Shown here: piece after piece, positions 43,708-52,690 of the stretch
Numbering within the stretch: the first letter of the stretch is position 1
How the letters are laid out: each line of letters starts with the position of its first letter
Assembly (NCBI GenBank): GCA_003169895.1
Contig: PNAE01000006.1
Location: 119,903 to 183,902 of the forward strand
Source of the DNA: Gemmatimonadota bacterium
GTDB taxonomy: Bacteria; Gemmatimonadota; Gemmatimonadetes; Gemmatimonadales; GWC2-71-9
DNA length: 64,000 nt
Direction of reading: 5' to 3'
The notes under the pieces: model-generated
What the model saw: only the letters and a program-made list of their open reading frames with translations
What the model was told of the DNA's origin: nothing
The model's database searches: none
Program-made: the position numbers and the translations under genes

Positions 43708-44244
43708 ATGGAAACCATGAAGATGACCGCGCCCGCCTCGCCGGCGCGGACTGGCGTCTGGGTCGGTATTGCGACCATCACGATGTCTTTCGCCGCGTAC
43801 ACCAGCGCTCTCCTGGTGCGGCAAGGCGCCGGGTCGGACTGGCAGCATTTCCGGCTGCCATCGATTCTCTATTTCAATACGGTATTGCTGCTGGTGAGCA
43901 GCGGGACCATCGAGCTGGGTCGGAGGCGGGGATACGCCTGGCTGATCTTCACGCTGGGACTGGGATTGCTATTCATCGCGGGACAGGTTCTCGCCTGGCG
44001 GAACCTTGCGGCCCAGGGCCTCTTCCTCGCCACCAACCCCAGCAGTTCCTTCTTCTATGTGTTTACCGTGCTCCATGCGCTGCACCTGCTCGGCGGGATT
44101 GTGGCCCTGGGATACGTTCTTGTCCGCTTGCGCGCGCCGACCGGCGGACCACCGCTGACCGCGCTAGGCGCTGTATCGCTCTACTGGCATTTCATGGACG
44201 TCCTCTGGCTCTATCTGCTGGTGATTCTCGCACTGCGGCTGTAG
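43708..44244 (+). CDS. Cytochrome c oxidase subunit III-like protein, first copy
   Basis: 178 residues with five predicted membrane segments. The C-terminal SLYWHFMDVLWLYLLVILAL is the classic subunit III ending. FFYVFTVLHALHLLGGIVAL is the family's conserved helix. Shorter than the full seven-helix form, as in many bacterial oxidases with split or reduced subunit III. A second homologue follows immediately. Confidence 0.87.
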   Translation: METMKMTAPASPARTGVWVGIATITMSFAAYTSALLVRQGAGSDWQHFRLPSILYFNTVLLLVSSGTIELGRRRGYAWLIFTLGLGLLFIAGQVLAWRNLAAQGLFLATNPSSSFFYVFTVLHALHLLGGIVALGYVLVRLRAPTGGPPLTALGAVSLYWHFMDVLWLYLLVILALRL

Positions 44245-44262
44245 CCTGCCGCCGGAGGTGAC

Positions 44263-44892
44263 GTGAGCGAACTCGAAATGCCCATGGCCCTGGGACATGG
44301 AGCGGCGCTGGAGGAATCGCCGTTCGGCATCGAGTCCAAGAAGCTGGTGATGTGGCTGTTCATCGTTGCCGATGCGGCCACCTTCGGCGCGCTCCTGTTC
44401 TGTTACGGGTACCTGCGGGTCGCGAGCGCGAACTGGGTTAAGCCATTCGCCTTTTTCCCGACCATCCTCAACGGCGTGATCATGACCGCGGTTCTGCTGA
44501 CCAGCAGCCTCACCATGCTGATGGCCGTCGGGACTGCGCAGTCCGGGCGGCGGGCGGCGAGCGTCCGGTGGCTTGGCGCAACCGCGCTGCTCGGAATCGT
44601 GTTCGCGTCGCTCCACCTGCGAGAATGGTTCAGCCTGATTGCCGAAGGGTGGAGCCCCTCGACCAACCCAATGGGCGGATCCGTCCTCTTCGGCGGGACT
44701 TTCTTCGGCATCACCGGCCTCCACCTGCTGCACGTCATTTGCGGGGTGGTCGCCATTGCGGTCATCGCCATTGGGTTCAGGCGCGGTCGCCTGGACGCCC
44801 GGCACGTGGAGATCACGGGACTCTACTGGCACTTCGTCGATCTGGTGTGGATGTTCGTATTCCCCCTCGTGTACCTGATGAATGTTCGCTGA
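44263..44892 (+). CDS. coxC: Cytochrome c oxidase subunit III, second copy
   Basis: 209 residues, five predicted membrane segments. ESKKLVMWLFIVADAATFGA, FFGITGLHLLHVICGVVAI and GLYWHFVDLVWMFVFPLVYL are subunit III signatures. GTG start at 44263 with GGAGGT just upstream. It overlaps the end of the earlier frame of the subunit IV gene only if that gene used a start at 44882. Helps protect and shape the O2 and proton pathways of subunit I. Confidence 0.9.
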   Translation: MSELEMPMALGHGAALEESPFGIESKKLVMWLFIVADAATFGALLFCYGYLRVASANWVKPFAFFPTILNGVIMTAVLLTSSLTMLMAVGTAQSGRRAASVRWLGATALLGIVFASLHLREWFSLIAEGWSPSTNPMGGSVLFGGTFFGITGLHLLHVICGVVAIAVIAIGFRRGRLDARHVEITGLYWHFVDLVWMFVFPLVYLMNVR

Positions 44893-44917
44893 GGCTCTCG
44901 CGGTGAAAGGCTCGCAC

Positions 44918-45223
44918 ATGGCTACGATGGAATCGACACCCGGCCCCCGAACGAAGGTGTACGTCGCGGTATGGATCAGTCTGCTTCTCATCGTGGCCGC
45001 GGAGGTGGCGTTGACGTACGCCCGACTTCCGGCGGGGACTCTGCTGGCGGCGTTGCTCGTCCTGGCGATTCTGGAAGCGGCACTGGGCCTGATGTATTTC
45101 ATGCACCTCAAGTACGAGCGGCGGATTTTGTTCTGGGCCCTGATACCGGCACTGATTTTCGTGTTTTTCTTGATGAACCATTTCTGGTCGGACGCGCTGC
45201 GTCTCCATTCCATGCATCCATGA
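44918..45223 (+). CDS. Cytochrome c oxidase subunit IV (prokaryotic type)
   Basis: 101 residues with three predicted membrane segments (YVAVWISLLLIVAAEVALTY, LLAALLVLAILEAALGLMYF, and RILFWALIPALIFVFFLMNH). MYFMHLKYERR after the second helix is typical of the small bacterial subunit IV. ATG 44918 with AAAGG upstream is preferred; ATG 44882 would overlap the previous gene. Confidence 0.85.
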   Translation: MATMESTPGPRTKVYVAVWISLLLIVAAEVALTYARLPAGTLLAALLVLAILEAALGLMYFMHLKYERRILFWALIPALIFVFFLMNHFWSDALRLHSMHP

Positions 45224-45280
45224 CCGATCCCGATTGTGGCGCTAACCGGGCGGCGCGACCGTCATTGGGAGTGAGATAAC

Positions 45281-45418
45281 GTGCCGATGCCGATGGGACT
45301 CCCCTCCGTGCACGCCATGCTGCCGGCCATGGTGGTCATGGTGATACCGGCGTTTCTCGTCTGCGCCGGGATTGCGGTGATGGCGTACCGAAGGCGCGAC
45401 ACGTCCTCGGAGGAGTGA
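45281..45418 (+). CDS. 45-residue single-span membrane peptide downstream of the oxidase
   Basis: A short frame beginning GTG CCG ATG with GGGAGTGAG about 6 bases upstream. Sequence: a short N-terminus, one hydrophobic span (HAMLPAMVVMVIPAFLVCAG to about residue 36) and a charged tail (YRRRDTSSEE). Size, position and topology suggest an accessory subunit of the oxidase, comparable to the small subunits of other oxidases. No family recognised; coding nature is inferred from site, topology and context. Confidence 0.55.
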   Translation: MPMPMGLPSVHAMLPAMVVMVIPAFLVCAGIAVMAYRRRDTSSEE

Positions 45419-45432
45419 AGCCGGTTCAACGT

Positions 45433-45463
45433 GGCGTGAAGTGTCGCGCCCTACTTCCACGCC
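45433..45463 (+). terminator. Hairpin after the oxidase operon
   Basis: GGCGTGAAGT (45433-45442) pairs with ACTTCCACGCC (45453-45463) with one bulged base and a 10-base loop. It lies 15 bases after the last small gene. There is no T-run, so intrinsic termination is uncertain. The following ~190 bases to 45651 hold no gene that I recognise. Confidence 0.4.
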
Positions 45464-45552
45464 CTCGATTGGATTTCCTATCACGTAAAGCACCGTTTTC
45501 GCTTGCCAATGGCACCTGTTCACGCGACCATTAGGTGTCCTCACCCTTATGA

Positions 45553-46041
<489 letters not shown>

Positions 46042-46056
46042 CATTCGAGACAGTTG

Positions 46057-48723
46057 CTAACGCTTCGGCGGCACGACCGCGCGGCCGAAGCCCATGGCGA
46101 TCCACTCCACCTCCACACCGTAACTGCCCGGCGTGACGGCGACACCTTCCGCGCGCCGCAGCGAAAGCTGCAGGCGCTCCAGCCGGTCGAGCCGCGGGTG
46201 GTCAGCGCTTCCGCCGCGACCGGCCGCGGGTCCCACCCCGTAGTTCCACTCACCGGGGAACCCCTCCGGGAGCAGCACGCCGCGCGCCGAAGTGAAGGCC
46301 GAGAGCGGCAGCGACGGCTCGCTCCAAGCGCTGTCCACGAGGACCGCCGCGCTCCAGCTCGTGCCATCGTCCTCCATCAGCGTGACGTGCAGGATCTGGT
46401 GAGGTCCGAGGCCGCGAAGGCGTACGTGCAATGCATCCGCGCCACCAATCGTCTCCTTCCGGTCCCTGATCCGGTCCATGATCACCAGCGATGCCGTGTA
46501 GTCGGCCGGTCCCGTGCCGCTTGGGTTCACGGGCAGCTCGAAGTGGAAGACCGGCTGGCCCGTGACCCCGGAGAAGGCCACGCGAAAGAGCCCGCGGCGC
46601 CCCGCGTCGCCGATGCGGCTGAAGGCCAGGCGCGCGGCGTCCGCGCCGGGGGTGAACAGCCGCAGCGGCGTCTGCGAGCCGACCACATTCAGCGCCCAGG
46701 ACGCGCGGCCGTAATAGTCCCAGTCCCATGGCTTCCGGTGCAGGCCGCCGGGAAACGTGGTCGCCGAGTCCCCGCGGAAGAGCGTGATCACGAACTCGTT
46801 CGGCCCCTCCTGCAGCGCGGCCGCCGGAACGACGGCGGCATACTCGTAACCGCCGGCGGATCGCATCGCGAAGCCGCGGTAGAAGCCTCCGGCCGTCGGC
46901 CGGATAAAGAGCGTGGCTGAGTCGGGCGGCGTTGGTTCGACCACGCGGGCCCGCAGTTCGGCGCCCTGCCCCGCGAGGTATTCGGGTGCGGCCAGCGACT
47001 GGACCGACGGCGGCAAGGAATCGAGTGGAGGCGCGTGATATTCCGCGAAGCCTAAAGCGCCCAGGTGTGCCGGCAGTGTGGCAACGTCCACGGGCCCGGC
47101 GGCGCTCAGAACGTAGACACCGGGCGTGACGGTGAAACGGCCGGCGGTTGCCCGCTCGTTCCGCGGGTTGCCCGCCGCTATCGGTTGCGCGGTGAAAGAG
47201 GGGCCGAGGTCCGGCAGAGCGATTGTCATGGGCCAGGCACGGCTGATCGCGCGCGTCACGATCTTGTCGCGGCTGGGCGGCTCGAAGGGGTCGCGGACGG
47301 GCACGGCGTCGGGGTAGACCTCGAGGCGCCAAACACCCGGGCGCACCTTGTCCAGGAAGTAGATCCCCTGCCCTTCGTACGTCACCGTGGGGGAGGAGCC
47401 GTAGCCGGCAACGCGACGCAGCGCGGCCGGTTCCGGTGGGGTCGCGCGCGTCGACCCGGCATAGAGGAACGCATCGCGCGCGACGAGTTCGCCGAGGTTG
47501 TCGTCGTAGGAGACGTGGAAGTCGCCGAACCGCGTGTTCTGCGGATAGGTACCGTACGAGCGCAGCCGGGGCAGCCGGTGCATGGCCTCGGCCGCGATGA
47601 TGGCGCTCATGGCCTTCCGCGGTGTGTACACGAGGTTCAGGTAGTGGGTCTGCCAGCCCAGGTTGCGCGAGGCCGTCGCCAGCATGTCGTAGGCGAACAT
47701 CGCGGCGAATTGCGTCCCCACCGCACGGAATGTCCGCGCCATTGCCGGGTACATGGTGCCGGTCCGCAGGTCGGGGCTGTCGAACTCGTAGACGATGCGC
47801 GGCAGGCGCGCGAGTTCGGGGCGCAGCATGTCGGGAAACGTGTCGACCGCGCGAAGGTAGTTGCCTTCCAGTTCGTGGCCGGAGTTCAGGCCCGTGGGAT
47901 ACCAGCCAAAGGTCACGCCTTGCGCGTGCGAACGCCGGATCGCCTCGGCGATCCTGAAGTCCTGGCTCACGTTGTAGAACACGAGCTTCTGGCAGCCCGC
48001 GCTGCGCACCGCGTCGGTGAGGGCGTTGATGTAGTTGATCGAGCCCTGGAGATCCTCAGGGTGATGCCAGGGTTCGTTCACCAGCTCGATAAAGAGGATG
48101 GCTGGCTCGTCCTTGAGCGCCACGCCGGTATAGGGATTCACGTGATTCAGGATCTGGCGCAGGTAGTTCACCTGCGCCGCGATGGCGACCGAGTCGGTGC
48201 CCATGCGGCCCTTGCCGAAGTGCCGGCCGAAACCCGGGGCCGTCGTGTCCTCCAGAGCGTCCGGCCAGTTCGAGCCGTAGAGCTGGATGGGGCTGAAGAG
48301 CATGTAGATGCCGCGCTCCCGCGCGCGGGCAATCAAGTAGTCCTGGAGATCCAGATGGTCGTTCGCGATCAGGTTGCCGCTGCTGTCGGAGGCCTCCCAG
48401 TCGCCCCAGAAAGTCAGCCGCAAGCCGTCCCAGCCCATGCGGGCGAACTGCGCCATGTCGTCATCGATCATTTTCTTGCGATCGGCATGGAGATAGCCGG
48501 CCGCGCGATAATCGGAGGCGGTGGGAAGCACGTAGTTCGCGCCGAACAGCGTGACCTCCTGCCGGTCGTCCCGCCAGCGCATCACGCCCGTGCTGTCGAG
48601 GTAGACGGCGCGGTTCGCCGACGCTGCGCGAGAGGCGTCCTGCGCATGCACGGCGGGCAGGGGCGCGACGATGCAAATGATGAGCAACGCGGGAAGGCGG
48701 ATGTCGCGCATCGGCCACTTCAC
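46057..48723 (-). CDS. Exported GH5-like (clan GH-A) glycoside hydrolase with long C-terminal region
   Basis: 888 residues with a signal peptide ending VHAQ. The N-terminal half is a (beta/alpha)8 cellulase-type domain: acid/base E217 in ELVNEPW and probable nucleophile E313 in RIVYEFDSP. The C-terminal ~450 residues look like beta-sandwich modules, perhaps carbohydrate-binding. Substrate not evident; GH5-type enzymes cut beta-mannans, glucans or xylans. GTG at 48723 overlaps the GH2 stop in GTGA; ATG 48711 is an alternative that keeps the signal peptide. Confidence 0.85.
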   Translation of the reverse strand: MKWPMRDIRLPALLIICIVAPLPAVHAQDASRAASANRAVYLDSTGVMRWRDDRQEVTLFGANYVLPTASDYRAAGYLHADRKKMIDDDMAQFARMGWDGLRLTFWGDWEASDSSGNLIANDHLDLQDYLIARARERGIYMLFSPIQLYGSNWPDALEDTTAPGFGRHFGKGRMGTDSVAIAAQVNYLRQILNHVNPYTGVALKDEPAILFIELVNEPWHHPEDLQGSINYINALTDAVRSAGCQKLVFYNVSQDFRIAEAIRRSHAQGVTFGWYPTGLNSGHELEGNYLRAVDTFPDMLRPELARLPRIVYEFDSPDLRTGTMYPAMARTFRAVGTQFAAMFAYDMLATASRNLGWQTHYLNLVYTPRKAMSAIIAAEAMHRLPRLRSYGTYPQNTRFGDFHVSYDDNLGELVARDAFLYAGSTRATPPEPAALRRVAGYGSSPTVTYEGQGIYFLDKVRPGVWRLEVYPDAVPVRDPFEPPSRDKIVTRAISRAWPMTIALPDLGPSFTAQPIAAGNPRNERATAGRFTVTPGVYVLSAAGPVDVATLPAHLGALGFAEYHAPPLDSLPPSVQSLAAPEYLAGQGAELRARVVEPTPPDSATLFIRPTAGGFYRGFAMRSAGGYEYAAVVPAAALQEGPNEFVITLFRGDSATTFPGGLHRKPWDWDYYGRASWALNVVGSQTPLRLFTPGADAARLAFSRIGDAGRRGLFRVAFSGVTGQPVFHFELPVNPSGTGPADYTASLVIMDRIRDRKETIGGADALHVRLRGLGPHQILHVTLMEDDGTSWSAAVLVDSAWSEPSLPLSAFTSARGVLLPEGFPGEWNYGVGPAAGRGGSADHPRLDRLERLQLSLRRAEGVAVTPGSYGVEVEWIAMGFGRAVVPPKR

Positions 48724-51188
48724 CGGACCGCCGGGACGGCCGGCGCCGCCGTTCCGTGCAGGGCACGCACGGTCGCGGTCGCCGGTCGCAAGCCGTCGGC
48801 GCTGGCGACCACCCGAATCATGCCGGGCTGCGACGCCTGCACGATGGCCAGCCCGCGTCCGTTGAACGCGTGTCGCTGTTCGGCGCGGTACGCGTCCTGG
48901 TCCCGCAGGTCGGCATTGTCGAGCGCCAGGATACGGCCGCCGCTCACCGTGACGTGGACGAGGTCGCCCGCGGTCGGAACGACCGTGCCGGCTGAATCGA
49001 CGATCTCGAACGTCACGTGCGCCACGTCGCCGGGCCCGTCGGTGACGGTATCGCGGTCCACCGAGAGCCGGATCGCCGCCGGCGCGCCTGCGGTTCGCAC
49101 CTCGTCTTCACAGGCGGCGCCGTCCCGCCGCTTGCCAACCGCCCGCAGCACGCCCGGCTCATAGGGCACGTCCCAGCTCAGGTGCAGGTCGTTGGTCGTG
49201 GGATTCACGACCGGCAGGGCATAGCTGTTCCAGCCGCCCGACGTACCCTGCGCGGGGAACTCGAGCCGCTTCTCGCCCAGCGACCGGCCGTTGAGGAACA
49301 GCTCGACGCTATTGCAGTTGGTGTAGGCCAGGACCGGGATGAGCTGGCCGCTGCGCCCGGGCCAGTTCCAGTGCGGGAAGAGGTGCAGCACCGGTCGGTC
49401 CGTCCACTGGCTCTGGTACAGGTAGTACGCGTCCTTGGGATGGCCGGTGATGTCGAGGACACCGGATGGGAAGCCGCGGAAGGGCCAGACCGCTTCACCC
49501 AGGTAGTCCACCCCGGTCCACATGAAGTCGCCCGCGAAGTAGTCGTGCATCGCGACCCACTTCCAGCGTCGCTCTGCCTGCAGCATCCCCGTCGTGTAAT
49601 TGGGCCGCACCACCGCGGCGTCGTTTCCGAGCGAGTAGCGTTCGTCGAAGCTCTGGAAAATGGTGCCACTCTCCGTCCCGATCATCCGCCAGTCGGGGTG
49701 AGCGTGCCGGTCGGCATCGGCGAACACCTCGCGCCGCTCGTGCCAGCGGTCCACGTAGTTGTACCCGACGATGTCTTCTGCGCTGAGGAATGCCACGGTC
49801 GCCGGATGCCCGTCGGCAGCAATCTGGTCGTTGCCCGTGGTCACTGGGCGCGTCGCGTCCTCACGATGGAAGATGTCGACGAGCCGTCGCAGGACCTGCG
49901 CGCCGTTCGTCGCGCTCTGCTCACCGATCTCGTTCCCCGCGCTCCACAATACGATCGACGGATGATTGCGGTCGCGGTGCACAAAGTCGGTAACGTCGCG
50001 CTCGGACCACTCGGCGAAGTACTGGTGGTAGCCCTCCGGCACCTTGCCGATGGTCCACTCGTCGAACGCCTCGGCCATGACGAGAAAGCCCATGCGGTCG
50101 CACAGGTCGAGGAACTCGGGCGCCGGCGGGTTGTGTGACGTGCGGATGGCGTTCACGCCCATCGCGCGGAGCGCCGCAAGCCGGCGCTCCCACACCCGCT
50201 CCGGTACGGCGGCGCCGAGTCCCCCCGCATCCTGGTGCAGGTTCACCCCGTTCAGCTTGACGTGCCGGCCGTTCAGCAGGAAGCCGCGGTCCTTGTCGAA
50301 CACAATGGAGCGGATGCCGAACGGCGTGGTGACAGCGTCGGCCGCGCGGACGCCATCGAGCACCTCCGTGCGCAACGAGTACAGGTAAGGCGTCTCCACC
50401 GACCACAGCCGCGGTGCAGCGAGGTGCATGCGCTGTTCGAGGTCGAGGCGCTGGCCGGCCGCCAGCGAGAACGCCGTGTCCATCCGCGCGACTTCGTCGT
50501 TTGCGCCGTCGAGCAAGATCGAGCGCAGCACGCCACGGCGCGGTGCGGCGCGGTCGTTTTCGATGCGCGTGCGGACGATCACATCCGCGCCGGTCGAGTC
50601 CACGCGCGGGGTCGTCACGTACGTGCCCCAGTGCCCCACGTGCAGTGAGTCAGCGAGCGCGAGCCATACGTGACGGTCGATGCCACTGCCCGAGTACCAT
50701 CGGGAATTCGGCTGGCGCGAATTGTCCACGCGCACGGCGACCACGTTCACGCCGGGCACGAGGTGCCGCGAGATCTCGTAGGCGAAGCTGACGTAGCCGT
50801 AGGGCCGGCGACCAAGGTGGACGCCGTTGATCCAGACGTCGCTGTTCATGTAGACGCCGTCGAACTCGAGCCACGCCTCGAGGCCACGCGCGCTCGCGGG
50901 CATGCGGAATGTCTTGCGGTACCAGCCCGTGCCGCCGGGGAGGAACGCCATCTGCCCGCCGCCCGCCGCGTCCCGCCGCATGGTCCCTTCGATGCTCCAG
51001 TCGTGGGGCAGGTCCAGCCGGCGCCACTCGTGGTCGTCGAAACCCGGCTGTTCAGCGTTCGCGGGGTCGCCGAGGGTGAAATGCCAGCCCGGGTCCATGG
51101 AGAGGCGCTGCCGTTGAGCGGCGGCCGGGCCGGCCACCACCGATAGCGCGCCGAGGGCGAGAACAAACACCGTTGCAGAGCGGATCAT
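48720..51188 (-). CDS. Exported GH2 beta-galactosidase-like glycosidase
   Basis: 822 residues with a signal peptide ending PAAAQ. The jelly-roll (WYRKTFRMPASARGLEAWLE), Ig-like and barrel domains of GH2 are in order: NGVNLHQDAGGLGAA and RTSHNPPAPEFLDLCDRMGF, acid/base E420 in SAGNEIGEQ and nucleophile E506 in MIGTESGT. A further Ig-like C-terminal domain follows. Exact sugar (galactose, mannose or glucuronate) cannot be fixed; the NLHQDAG form fits beta-galactosidases. ATG 51188 with GAGG 6 bases upstream is preferred to one two codons earlier. Operon with the GH5-like gene. Confidence 0.92.
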   Translation of the reverse strand: MIRSATVFVLALGALSVVAGPAAAQRQRLSMDPGWHFTLGDPANAEQPGFDDHEWRRLDLPHDWSIEGTMRRDAAGGGQMAFLPGGTGWYRKTFRMPASARGLEAWLEFDGVYMNSDVWINGVHLGRRPYGYVSFAYEISRHLVPGVNVVAVRVDNSRQPNSRWYSGSGIDRHVWLALADSLHVGHWGTYVTTPRVDSTGADVIVRTRIENDRAAPRRGVLRSILLDGANDEVARMDTAFSLAAGQRLDLEQRMHLAAPRLWSVETPYLYSLRTEVLDGVRAADAVTTPFGIRSIVFDKDRGFLLNGRHVKLNGVNLHQDAGGLGAAVPERVWERRLAALRAMGVNAIRTSHNPPAPEFLDLCDRMGFLVMAEAFDEWTIGKVPEGYHQYFAEWSERDVTDFVHRDRNHPSIVLWSAGNEIGEQSATNGAQVLRRLVDIFHREDATRPVTTGNDQIAADGHPATVAFLSAEDIVGYNYVDRWHERREVFADADRHAHPDWRMIGTESGTIFQSFDERYSLGNDAAVVRPNYTTGMLQAERRWKWVAMHDYFAGDFMWTGVDYLGEAVWPFRGFPSGVLDITGHPKDAYYLYQSQWTDRPVLHLFPHWNWPGRSGQLIPVLAYTNCNSVELFLNGRSLGEKRLEFPAQGTSGGWNSYALPVVNPTTNDLHLSWDVPYEPGVLRAVGKRRDGAACEDEVRTAGAPAAIRLSVDRDTVTDGPGDVAHVTFEIVDSAGTVVPTAGDLVHVTVSGGRILALDNADLRDQDAYRAEQRHAFNGRGLAIVQASQPGMIRVVASADGLRPATATVRALHGTAAPAVPAVR

Positions 51189-51220
51189 GGGCATCCTCGA
51201 ACTACTCACGCAGGTTGGAA

Positions 51221-51249
51221 TTGACTGGTACATTGCCGTCGGACAATCT
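51221..51249 (+). promoter_or_regulatory. Predicted promoter of the exported GH13 gene
   Basis: TTGACT (51221-51226) and CAATCT (51244-51249) with a 17-base spacer, in the 85-base divergent region between GH2 and GH13 genes. An AGGAG ribosome-binding site follows at 51261. Confidence 0.45.
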
Positions 51250-51273
51250 TCTTCAATAGCAGGAGTAACGCAG

Positions 51274-52665
51274 ATGCGGAATCGCCTCTCCGCCGTCGCA
51301 GCTTGTCTCGTGCTGGCGGCGTACCCCGCGATCGCCAGAACGGAGCCGACGCCGAGCCGGGCCGCCGCCGTGGCACCGGACACGTCCTGGGTCGCTCGCA
51401 GCGCAATCTATGAAATATTCGTCCGGGACTTTTCGCGCACCGGCAATTTCCGGGGCGTGATCGCGGGCCTGGACCGCATCAAGGCGGTCGGTGCCAACGT
51501 CGTGTGGTTGATGCCAATCTATCCGGTTGGCGTCGCGAACCGGAAAGGAACGCTCGGCTCGCCGTACGCGGTGCGCGACTACCGCGCGACCAACCCGGAG
51601 TTCGGCACCACAGCGGACTTCCGGGCACTCGTCCAGGCCGTGCATGCGCGCGGCCTGAAGCTCATCATCGACTGGGTCCCGAATCACACGGCGTGGGACA
51701 ATGTCTGGGTCCAGCAGCACCCAGCGTTCTACGTTCGCAACGATAGCGGTGGGCTGACCGTGCCGCGCGATGACAAGGGCAAGCTCACTGACTGGACTGA
51801 CGTGGCGCAACTCGACTACCACAATCCCGAGCTGCGGAGCGCGATGATCGACGCCATGCGCTACTGGCTGGTTGAGTTCGGCATTGACGGCTTCCGCGTC
51901 GATGCCGCGGGCTTCGTCCCGGACGACTTCTGGCGCGAGGCTGTCCCGGCGCTGCGTGCCAGCGTGCCGCGGCCGATCCTGCTCCTCGCGGAATGGGGCG
52001 ATATCAAGATGCACCGCCTGGGTTTCGACCTCACCTACGCCTGGGATTCGTACGGCCGGCTCAAGAACGTGTGGGGCGGCTCGCCGGCGTCGGCGTTTGT
52101 TCGACAGGAGGTCACGGACCTGCAGGCGATGCCGGCGGGCGGCATGCGGTTGCGGTTCACGACCAACCATGATGAGACGGCATGGGACAACCCGCCGGTG
52201 ACGCGGTTCACCAGCGCGGCGGGTGCGCGGGCGGCGTTCATCGCGATGGCGCTGTTGCCGGGTCGGCCGCTGATCTACGACGGCCAGGAGGTCGAGAGCC
52301 CCCAGAAGCTCGCCCTGTTCGAGCGCAATCCGATCGCGTGGAACCAACCACACGGGGCCGCGGCCGAGGCATTCTACCGACGGATCGTGCAGCTGACCCG
52401 GACCGATCCGGCGCTCGTCGCCGGCGATTTCCGTGCGGTCGAGACGAGCGCACCCGACGACGTGATTGCCTACCAGCGCGGCGACGCCGTCGTGTTGGTT
52501 AATGCCCGCCCCCGCGCGGTGCGACTCGTCGTGAGTGGCGTCGATCTCGATCGCGACATGGATCTGCTGTCGAATCGCCCTCAGCACGGCAACACGGTTG
52601 CCCTGCCGCCCTACGGAGCGGTCGTCCTTGAGCGGCACGCGCCAGTCCACGCAATCCGGCCGTGA
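51274..52665 (+). CDS. Exported GH13 alpha-glucosidase/amylase-like enzyme
   Basis: 463 residues with a signal peptide (to about IARTEP, residue 25). GH13 catalytic set: VPNH (135-138), nucleophile D210 in GFRVDAAG, acid/base E240 in LLAEW and D300 in TTNHDE. A short C-terminal beta domain ends at the stop. The compact form resembles periplasmic maltodextrin-cutting enzymes. It is read alone, divergent from the GH2 operon, and converges with the next GH13 gene with 25 bases between stops. Confidence 0.92.
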   Translation: MRNRLSAVAACLVLAAYPAIARTEPTPSRAAAVAPDTSWVARSAIYEIFVRDFSRTGNFRGVIAGLDRIKAVGANVVWLMPIYPVGVANRKGTLGSPYAVRDYRATNPEFGTTADFRALVQAVHARGLKLIIDWVPNHTAWDNVWVQQHPAFYVRNDSGGLTVPRDDKGKLTDWTDVAQLDYHNPELRSAMIDAMRYWLVEFGIDGFRVDAAGFVPDDFWREAVPALRASVPRPILLLAEWGDIKMHRLGFDLTYAWDSYGRLKNVWGGSPASAFVRQEVTDLQAMPAGGMRLRFTTNHDETAWDNPPVTRFTSAAGARAAFIAMALLPGRPLIYDGQEVESPQKLALFERNPIAWNQPHGAAAEAFYRRIVQLTRTDPALVAGDFRAVETSAPDDVIAYQRGDAVVLVNARPRAVRLVVSGVDLDRDMDLLSNRPQHGNTVALPPYGAVVLERHAPVHAIRP

Positions 52666-52690
52666 AGCAGCAGCATCTCGCAGGGACCGC

